Source: Duganella fentianensis (lineage in GTDB: Bacteria > Pseudomonadota > Gammaproteobacteria > Burkholderiales > Burkholderiaceae_D). From it: DNA of 37,943 bases. Under the pieces are notes generated by a model that had not been told where the DNA came from, searched no databases, and saw nothing but the letters and a program-made list of their open reading frames with translations. Made by a program: the position numbers and the translations under genes. Positions 32,954 through 37,943 of this stretch are shown piece after piece. Location of the stretch: contig NZ_WWCL01000008.1 of the NCBI RefSeq assembly GCF_009857835.1, positions 1 through 37,943 of the forward strand, written 5' to 3'. Each line of letters begins with the position of its first letter. The stretch's first letter is position 1.

Positions 32954-35896
32954 ATGCCGCGTCGTTCCATCCTGTCCGCCGCCGAGCGGGAAAGCCTGCT
33001 GGCATTGCCGGACACCAAGGACGAATTGATCCGTCACTACACGTTCAGCGACACCGACTTGTCCATCATCCGGCAGCGGCGTGGCCCGGCCAACCGCCTG
33101 GGCTTTGCCGTGCAGCTCTGCTACCTGCGCTTTCCCGGCCTCATCCTTGGCGTCGATGAGCCACCGTTTCCGCCTTTGCTGAAATTGGTCGCCGACCAGC
33201 TCAAGGTCAGCAGCGAAAGCTGGGGCGAGTACGGACAGCGGGAGCAGACCCGGCGCGAGCACCTGGTCGAGTTGCAAACGGTATTCGGCTTCCAGCCGTT
33301 CACCATGAGCCACTACCGGCAGGCCGTCCACACGCTGTCCGAGCTGGCCATGCAAACCGACAAGGGCATCGTGCTGGTCAGTGCCTTGATCGAGCATCTG
33401 CGGCGGCAGTCGATCATTCTGCCCGCCATCAACGCCGTCGAGCGGGCGAGCGCCGAAGCGATCACCCGCGCCAACCGGCGCATCTACGATGCCCTAGTCG
33501 AACCGCTGTCGGACGTGCATCGCCGTCGCCTTGACGACCTGCTCAAGCGCAGCGACAACGGCAAGACGACTTGGCTGGCCTGGCTGCGCCAGTCGCCTGC
33601 CAAGCCAAACTCGCGGCACATGCTGGAGCACATCGAACGCCTCAAGGCGTGGCAGGCACTCGACTTGCCATTGGGCATCGAGCGGCTGGTTCACCAGAAC
33701 CGGCTGCTCAAGATCGCCCGCGAGGGTGGCCAGATGACGCCCGCCGACCTGGCCAAGTTCGAGCCACAGCGGCGCTACGCGACCCTGGTAGCGCTCGCCA
33801 TCGAGGGCATGGCCACCGTCACCGACGAAATCATCGACTTGCACGACCGCATCCTGGGCAAGCTGTTCAATGCCGCCAAGAACAAGCATCAGCAGCAGTT
33901 CCAGGCGTCCGGCAAGGCGATCAACGCCAAGGTGCGGCTGTTCGGCCGCATCGGCCAAGCATTGATCGAAGCCAAGCAGGCTGGCCGCGATCCGTTCGCC
34001 GCCATTGAGGCCGTCATGTCCTGGGATGCCTTTGCCGAAAGCGTCACCGAGGCGCAGAAGCTCGCGCAGCCCGAGGACTTCGATTTCCTGCATCGCATTG
34101 GCGAGAGCTACGCCACGCTGCGCCGCTACGCGCCGGAATTCCTCGCCGTGCTCAAGCTGCGGGCCGCGCCTGCCGCCAAGGACGTGCTCGACGCCATCGA
34201 GGTACTGCGCGGCATGAACAGCGACAACGCTCGCAAGGTGCCCGCCGATGCGCCGACCGAGTTCATCAAGCCGCGCTGGCAGAAACTGGTCATAACCGAC
34301 ACCGGCATCGACCGGCGTTACTACGAACTGTGCGCGCTCTCCGAACTCAAGAACGCGCTGCGCTCCGGCGACGTGTGGGTGCAGGGATCGCGCCAGTTCA
34401 AGGACTTCGAGGACTACCTGGTGCCGCCCGCAAAGTTCGCCAGCCTCAAACAGGCCAGCGATTGCGACCAGTACCTGCATGACCGGCTGACGCTGCTGGA
34501 AACGCAGCTCACCACCGTCAACCGCATGGCGCTGGCCAACGCTCTGCCGGATGCCATCATCACGGAGTCGGGTCTGAAGATCACGCCACTCGATGCGGCG
34601 GTGCCCGACACCGCGCAGGCGCTCATCGACCAGACCGCGATGATCCTGCCGCACGTCAAGATCACCGAACTGCTGCTGGAAGTCGATGAGTGGACGGGAT
34701 TCACCCGGCACTTCGCGCACCTGAAATCGGGCGATCTGGCCAAGGACAAGAATCTACTGCTGACCACGATCCTTGCCGACGCGATCAACCTGGGCCTGAC
34801 CAAAATGGCCGAGTCGTGCCCTGGAACGACTTACGCCAAGCTCGCCTGGCTGCAAGCCTGGCACATCCGCGACGAAACCTACGGGGCGGCGCTGGCCGAT
34901 CTGGTCAACGCGCAATTCCGGCATCCCTTCGCAGGATACTGGGGCGATGGCACCACGTCATCGTCGGACGGCCAGAACTTCCGCACCGGCAGCAAGGCCG
35001 AGAGTACCGGCCACATCAACCCGAAATACGGCAGCAGCCCAGGGCGGACGTTCTACACCCACATCTCCGACCAGTACACGCCATTCCACACCAAGGTTGT
35101 GAACGTCGGCGTGCGCGATTCGACCTACGTGCTCGACGGCCTGCTGTACCACGAATCCGACCTACGGATCGAAGAGCACTACACCGACACGGCGGGCTTC
35201 ACCGATCACGTCTTCGCCCTGATGCACCTGCTTGGATTCCGCTTCGCGCCGCGCATCCGCGACCTCGGCGACACTAAGCTCTACATTCCGAAGGGCGATG
35301 CCGTCTATGACGCACTGAAACCGATGATCGGCGGCACGCTCAATATCAAGCACGTCCGCGCCCATTGGCATGAAATCCTGCGGTTGGCCACGTCAATCAA
35401 GCAAGGCACGGTGACGGCATCCCTGATGCTCAGGAAGCTCGGTAGCTACCCGCGCCAGAACGGCCTGGCCGTCGCCTTGCGCGAGTTGGGCCGCATCGAG
35501 CGCACGCTATTCATTCTGGACTGGCTGCAAAGCGTCGAGCTGCGCCGCCGCGTGCATGCCGGATTGAACAAGGGCGAAGCCCGCAACGCGCTGGCTCGCG
35601 CTGTGTTCTTCAACCGCCTGGGCGAAATCCGCGACCGCATTTTCGAGCAGCAGCGCTACCGGGCCAGTGGCCTCAATCTGGTGACGGCAGCCATCGTGCT
35701 GTGGAACACGGTCTATCTGGAACGGGCCGTGAACGCCTTACGTGGCCACGGCCAGACCGTCGATGACACCCTGTTGCAGTACTTGTCTCCGCTGGGCTGG
35801 GAACACATCAACCTGACCGGCGATTACCTCTGGCGCAGCAGCGCCAAGATCGGCGCTGGCAAGTTCAGGCCGCTACGGCCGCTGCAATCGGCTTAG
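32954..35896 (+). CDS. tnpA: Tn3-superfamily transposase TnpA, Tn21 group
   Basis: A 980-residue transposase for replicative transposition. The N-terminus MPRRSILSAAERESLLALP is that of Tn21/Tn501 relatives (988 residues). Catalytic triad: D672 (SSSDGQNF), D745 (YTDTAGFTD) and E875 (NKGEARNAL), spaced 73 and 130, as expected. From memory of Tn21 it appears about eight residues shorter around SLKQASDCDQYL (about residue 500); an alignment would be needed to confirm this. No frameshift is visible, so the element looks autonomous. It starts five bases after tnpR. Confidence 0.95.
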   Translation: MPRRSILSAAERESLLALPDTKDELIRHYTFSDTDLSIIRQRRGPANRLGFAVQLCYLRFPGLILGVDEPPFPPLLKLVADQLKVSSESWGEYGQREQTRREHLVELQTVFGFQPFTMSHYRQAVHTLSELAMQTDKGIVLVSALIEHLRRQSIILPAINAVERASAEAITRANRRIYDALVEPLSDVHRRRLDDLLKRSDNGKTTWLAWLRQSPAKPNSRHMLEHIERLKAWQALDLPLGIERLVHQNRLLKIAREGGQMTPADLAKFEPQRRYATLVALAIEGMATVTDEIIDLHDRILGKLFNAAKNKHQQQFQASGKAINAKVRLFGRIGQALIEAKQAGRDPFAAIEAVMSWDAFAESVTEAQKLAQPEDFDFLHRIGESYATLRRYAPEFLAVLKLRAAPAAKDVLDAIEVLRGMNSDNARKVPADAPTEFIKPRWQKLVITDTGIDRRYYELCALSELKNALRSGDVWVQGSRQFKDFEDYLVPPAKFASLKQASDCDQYLHDRLTLLETQLTTVNRMALANALPDAIITESGLKITPLDAAVPDTAQALIDQTAMILPHVKITELLLEVDEWTGFTRHFAHLKSGDLAKDKNLLLTTILADAINLGLTKMAESCPGTTYAKLAWLQAWHIRDETYGAALADLVNAQFRHPFAGYWGDGTTSSSDGQNFRTGSKAESTGHINPKYGSSPGRTFYTHISDQYTPFHTKVVNVGVRDSTYVLDGLLYHESDLRIEEHYTDTAGFTDHVFALMHLLGFRFAPRIRDLGDTKLYIPKGDAVYDALKPMIGGTLNIKHVRAHWHEILRLATSIKQGTVTASLMLRKLGSYPRQNGLAVALRELGRIERTLFILDWLQSVELRRRVHAGLNKGEARNALARAVFFNRLGEIRDRIFEQQRYRASGLNLVTAAIVLWNTVYLERAVNALRGHGQTVDDTLLQYLSPLGWEHINLTGDYLWRSSAKIGAGKFRPLRPLQSA

Positions 35897-35929
35897 CGTG
35901 CTTTATTTTCCGTTTTCTGAGGCTACCCC
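35892..35929 (-). repeat. right terminal inverted repeat of the Tn21-family element
   Basis: 38 bp matching the left repeat in reverse complement except two positions near the outer end (GGCTACCCC where the left repeat predicts GACGACCCC). It overlaps the last bases of tnpA. Confidence 0.93.
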
Positions 35930-36891
35930 TAGAGCGTCATAAGCTCTTTGGAGCGGTAAGACCAACGAGTATCCAGCTCGGAGGAAAGAGCGGCGGCCTC
36001 ATGGTACATCTGGGCGCTGTTTGTCGCCCCAGAGAGAAGGAGAAAGTTAAGACGCCAGAAAAGATGCCTCATTCGCTCGCCTTCGTTGATTCCGCCTCTG
36101 AGCTGGCCCAACTTGCGTAGGTCTTCCAGTCTGTCCCAGGCCAGTTGACGACCGCTGAAGGTGCGCAGGTTCCCGACCTTGCCACCATTAACGACCGTCA
36201 GCCTGGCTTGCTGCCGTTCCGCCTTTTGCTTCTCGATGTCCCAGCGAGCCACCGGCAACAGCATTTCAGCCAGATACTCGAAGTTGTAGCGAATGGGTAA
36301 GCCCCCTTCTTCCAGTACGTGAACCACACGGCACACGGCCCCGCTCTTTGAATTCACGGTATTGACCAGGCGAAGCACTCGGCTTGCATCCTTTGCCCCT
36401 GGATCAGCGCCCAGCTCGGCCAGCTTGTTGATTAGATGGGTTTGGCAAGCATTCCAGCGGGGCAGGGCTTGGCGAGGTACTGGCCTTTCCAGTAGCCATT
36501 TAGCCTGAATGCCACGCCCTGAATAGACCATGATGGATGGCTGCGGTATGCCTTCAGACTGGCAAAAGTACGTGATGGCCGCCGCCAGTTCTTCAGGCTT
36601 GCGACCTTGAGCCCAGGGCATCTTGTAGGTATCGAGATCAGCGAATAACAAACCAATCCGAAGGAGGTTCACGACTCGCCTGTTTGGCCGCATAAACTCG
36701 GCCTGTGATAGCCAGGTATCAAGACGATGATCAACAGCATTAAGGACTGTTGGCATCTGCTCAAGAGGGAAAGAGGATTGACGTTTGCCGGTTGGCCATT
36801 GCACCAGGAGCGAGAAAAAGCCCCTTGCGCTTGTGTCGTGATATGTTTCTGCCTCGTTCTGACCGAACAAGGACAACTGAGCTTGCGCCAT
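35929..36891 (-). pseudogene. plasmid replication protein with AEP-primase-like motifs, 3' end cut
   Basis: The frame starts at ATG 36891 and runs 320 codons to the transposon. Its TAG stop uses T and A from the gene and G from the outermost transposon base, so the natural C-terminus has been lost. Motifs typical of archaeo-eukaryotic primase-like Rep proteins are visible: FADLD (D85, D87), YSGRGIQAKWL (123-133) and DASRVLRLVNTVNSKS (168-183). Such proteins start replication of some plasmids. The neighbours support this: an antisense RNA over its leader, a HigA-like regulator and iteron-like repeats. The incompatibility group was not identified. Whether the truncated protein works is unclear. 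Confidence 0.75.
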
Positions 36892-36909
36892 TATTGATGC
36901 ACCCCTAAC

Positions 36910-36937
36910 TTGCCAAGGGGTACACTCCCGCTATAAT
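36910..36937 (+). promoter_or_regulatory. promoter of putative antisense RNA
   Basis: TTGCCA (36910-36915) and a perfect TATAAT (36932-36937) are separated by 16 bases. The promoter points right, opposite to rep. Transcription would start near 36944. Confidence 0.7.
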
Positions 36938-36943
36938 AGGAGG

Positions 36944-37057
36944 TGCAACCCTTAGCCTTATCCAGGCTCCGGCACCTCGGTTGCCGCCAAGCTCACCGAA
37001 AGTGCCACCAAATTTAGACCCCGGTAAACCGCCCGCCAAGTTGGTTTCCGGGGTTTT
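36944..37057 (+). ncRNA. putative antisense RNA over the rep leader
   Basis: A short transcript of about 114 bases is predicted between a strong promoter and a terminator hairpin, running opposite to the leader of rep (37063 to 36892). It contains a hairpin with stem AGCCT-TATCC-AGGCT (36954-36968) inside a possible outer pairing AGGTGC/GCACCT (36941-36946 with 36972-36977). Antisense RNAs of this size and layout control copy number in several plasmid families. The assignment is from sequence structure only. Confidence 0.6.
37018..37057 (+). terminator. rho-independent terminator of the antisense RNA
   Basis: ACCCCGG and AAACC pair with GGTTT and CCGGGGT across a 12-base loop, with one bulged T, followed by a run of T (37054-37057). 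It lies seven bases beyond the end of the HigA-like gene on the other strand. Confidence 0.8.
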
Positions 37058-37063
37058 CCCTTT

Positions 37064-37360
37064 CTATGCCGCTAACGGCCTCACCTGTCCTAGACGACTA
37101 CGCAACGCCTCGTCATTCTCTGCGTCCCATAGATCCACGGCACTTTGCAGCCCTAGCCAGTATTCCGGCTCTGTTCGTGTAGCTGCTGCCAGGATAAACG
37201 CGCTATCGACTGTAACAGGCACTCGCCCGCGACATAGCTGATTAACGTGCTTTCTTGTCCATCCGGTATGGGTGGCCAAGTCTGTTTGAGTGATTCCGTA
37301 CGGGGCCAAGAATTCCCTTTCAAGTATCTGGCCAGGTGTGGCCGGTCGTGATTGGTTCAT
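37064..37360 (-). CDS. HigA-family XRE regulator without a visible toxin
   Basis: A 98-residue helix-turn-helix protein of the HigA/VapI antitoxin group. The sequence ATPGQILEREFLAPYGITQTDLATHTGWTRKHVNQLCRGR (residues 7-46) is the HigA signature, with the DNA-binding helices at about 23-45. HigA normally neutralises a RelE-type toxin HigB encoded just upstream. There the window shows only tandem repeats and the IS26 end, so it is an orphan. ATG 37360 is preferred over 37375 because HigA proteins start MNxxRPxxPGE-like. It reads toward rep with a 172-base gap, so it may share a transcript with rep and could regulate it. Confidence 0.85.
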   Translation of the reverse strand: MNQSRPATPGQILEREFLAPYGITQTDLATHTGWTRKHVNQLCRGRVPVTVDSAFILAAATRTEPEYWLGLQSAVDLWDAENDEALRSRLGQVRPLAA

Positions 37361-37436
37361 GTAATAAGCCCTCATCAGAATGATGTGTTTTGAAGTGTAA
37401 CCTAGTTGGTAAACTTCAACAATAGATCAGGCCCGC

Positions 37437-37787
37437 CCTGTAATAGGGGAGGGACTTGTCTCACAACATTGAGGCGATCACCTGGTTGAGCTGCTGCCGG
37501 TGCCTGGTGAGTTGGCCACCTGGTCGAGCTGCCGCCTGTAATAGGGGAGGGACTTGTCTCACCGCATCGAGGCGATCACCTGGTTGAGCTGCTGCCGGTG
37601 CCTGGTGCGTTGGCCACCTGGTCGAGCTGCCGCCTGTAATAGGGGAGGGACTTGTCTCACCGCATCGAGGCGATCACCTGGTTGAGCTGCTGCCGGTGCC
37701 TGGTGAGTTGGCCACCTGGTCGAGCTGCCGCCTGTAATAGGGGGGGACTTGTCTCACCGCATCGAGGCGATCACCTGGTTGAGCTGT
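37437..37787. repeat. 98-bp tandem repeats with seven iteron-like boxes
   Basis: Three full and one partial unit start at 37437, 37535, 37633 and 37731, each exactly 98 bp apart and nearly identical (CCTGTAATAGGGGAGGGAC at each start). Within them an 18-bp box CACCTGGTYGAGCTGCYG occurs seven times (37479, 37517, 37577, 37615, 37675, 37713, 37773), alternating 38 and 60 bases. Placed upstream of rep, they look like iterons of a replication origin. The fourth unit is cut by other sequence shortly before IS26. Confidence 0.85.
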
Positions 37788-37816
37788 TGATTTACTTCTG
37801 GCGTCCAGATCTGAAC

Positions 37817-37943
37817 GGCACTGTTGCAAATAGTCGGTGGTGATAAACTTATCATCCCCTTTTGCTGATGGAGCTGCACATGAACCCATTCAAAGGCCGG
37901 CATTTTCAGCGTGACATCATTCTGTGGGCCGTACGCTGGTACT
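37817..37943 (+). mobile_element. IS26, left part
   Basis: Starts at the inverted repeat GGCACTGTTGCAAA and matches remembered IS26 sequence to the window end. The rest continues to the right outside the window. IS26 commonly assembles resistance regions on plasmids of Gram-negative bacteria. Confidence 0.95.
37880..37943 (+). CDS. tnp26: IS26 transposase, first 21 codons
   Basis: The frame from ATG 37880 reads MNPFKGRHFQRDIILWAVRW and on to the window edge, the N-terminus of the IS6-family DDE transposase of IS26. The catalytic domain is outside the window. The short leader between inverted repeat and ATG is the usual one for IS26. Confidence 0.95.
   Translation, partial: MNPFKGRHFQRDIILWAVRWY

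Larger units (their letters stand above)
26966..35929. mobile_element. Tn21-family (Tn3 superfamily) transposon with unusual cargo
   Basis: Bounded by 38-bp inverted repeats (26966-27003 and 35892-35929) of the GGGGTCGTCTCAGAAAACGG type that I recognise from Tn21 relatives. It holds a serine resolvase, a putative res site and a full-length transposase at the right. The cargo (27115-32249) is a PepSY protein, PAP2 phosphatase, two DUF347-type membrane proteins around a lipoprotein, and a two-component system. No mer, integron or resistance gene is present. Flanking pentamers (ATTCT left, TAGAG right) do not match, although this family makes 5-bp target duplications, so the flanks were exchanged after insertion. 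Confidence 0.9.

Noticed and set aside
33494..34720. 408-codon open frame opposite tnpA
   Set aside because: Shadow of a complete transposase; no start signal and no recognisable domain.
37437..37787. CRISPR array
   Set aside because: The 98-bp units are repeated whole, with no unique spacers between short repeats, and no cas gene is near.

Overview
The window looks like DNA from an aerobic betaproteobacterium, probably Burkholderiales (Oxalobacteraceae-like is a guess from gene content), into which several mobile pieces have been assembled. No rRNA, tRNA, CRISPR array or recognisable antibiotic-resistance gene is visible.

Layout. (1) 1-3363: one end of a Tn7-like transposon with tnsC (cut by the window edge), tnsB and tnsA, all leftward, ending in an array of transposase-binding repeats. 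Its insertion cut a response regulator at 3364. (2) 3364-16264: ordinary chromosomal-type genes. They are a secreted alpha/beta hydrolase, a bile-acid-symporter-like transporter, a methionine block (metR, a flavin reductase, mesD, mesX), a small periplasmic protein, and a Fur-box-fronted run of five abutting genes (diheme peroxidase, porin, FMN-binding protein, apbE, small heme-type membrane protein). A polysaccharide deacetylase and a TauE-like gene that has lost its 5' half follow. (3) 16265-16987: a 723-bp internally deleted copy of the same Tn7-like element. (4) 16988-17875: about 0.9 kb without genes, with IS-end-like repeats. (5) 17876-26440: a heavy-metal RND efflux operon (adaptor, pump, outer-membrane channel, small lipoprotein) divergent from its own response regulator and sensor kinase. 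(6) 26670-26965: a tyrosine-phosphatase gene missing its active-site cysteine. (7) 26966-35929: a complete Tn21-family transposon, 8,964 bp between its 38-bp inverted repeats. Its cargo is not mer or an integron. It is a compact set: PepSY protein, PAP2 phosphatase, two four-repeat membrane proteins (DUF347/COG4705 type) around a lipoprotein, and a QseBC-like two-component system. (8) 35929-37816: a plasmid replication module with a rep gene cut by the transposon, a candidate antisense RNA over the rep leader, a HigA-like regulator and 98-bp tandem repeats carrying seven iteron-like boxes. (9) 37817-37943: the start of IS26.

How it works together. The host-type segment covers oxygen-dependent methionine synthesis and a possible iron-controlled extracytoplasmic flavin/heme electron-transfer route. 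The acquired segments cover metal efflux and an envelope-stress or metal-response cassette under its own two-component control. The two sides of the Tn21-family element come from unrelated sequences (a chromosomal phosphatase and a plasmid rep gene) with no target duplication, so the present order arose through recombination or deletion as well as transposition. The best candidates for something undescribed are the Tn21-family cargo with its paired repeat-membrane proteins, the Fur-fronted flavin/heme operon, the mini Tn7-like element, and the rep module with a predicted antisense RNA.
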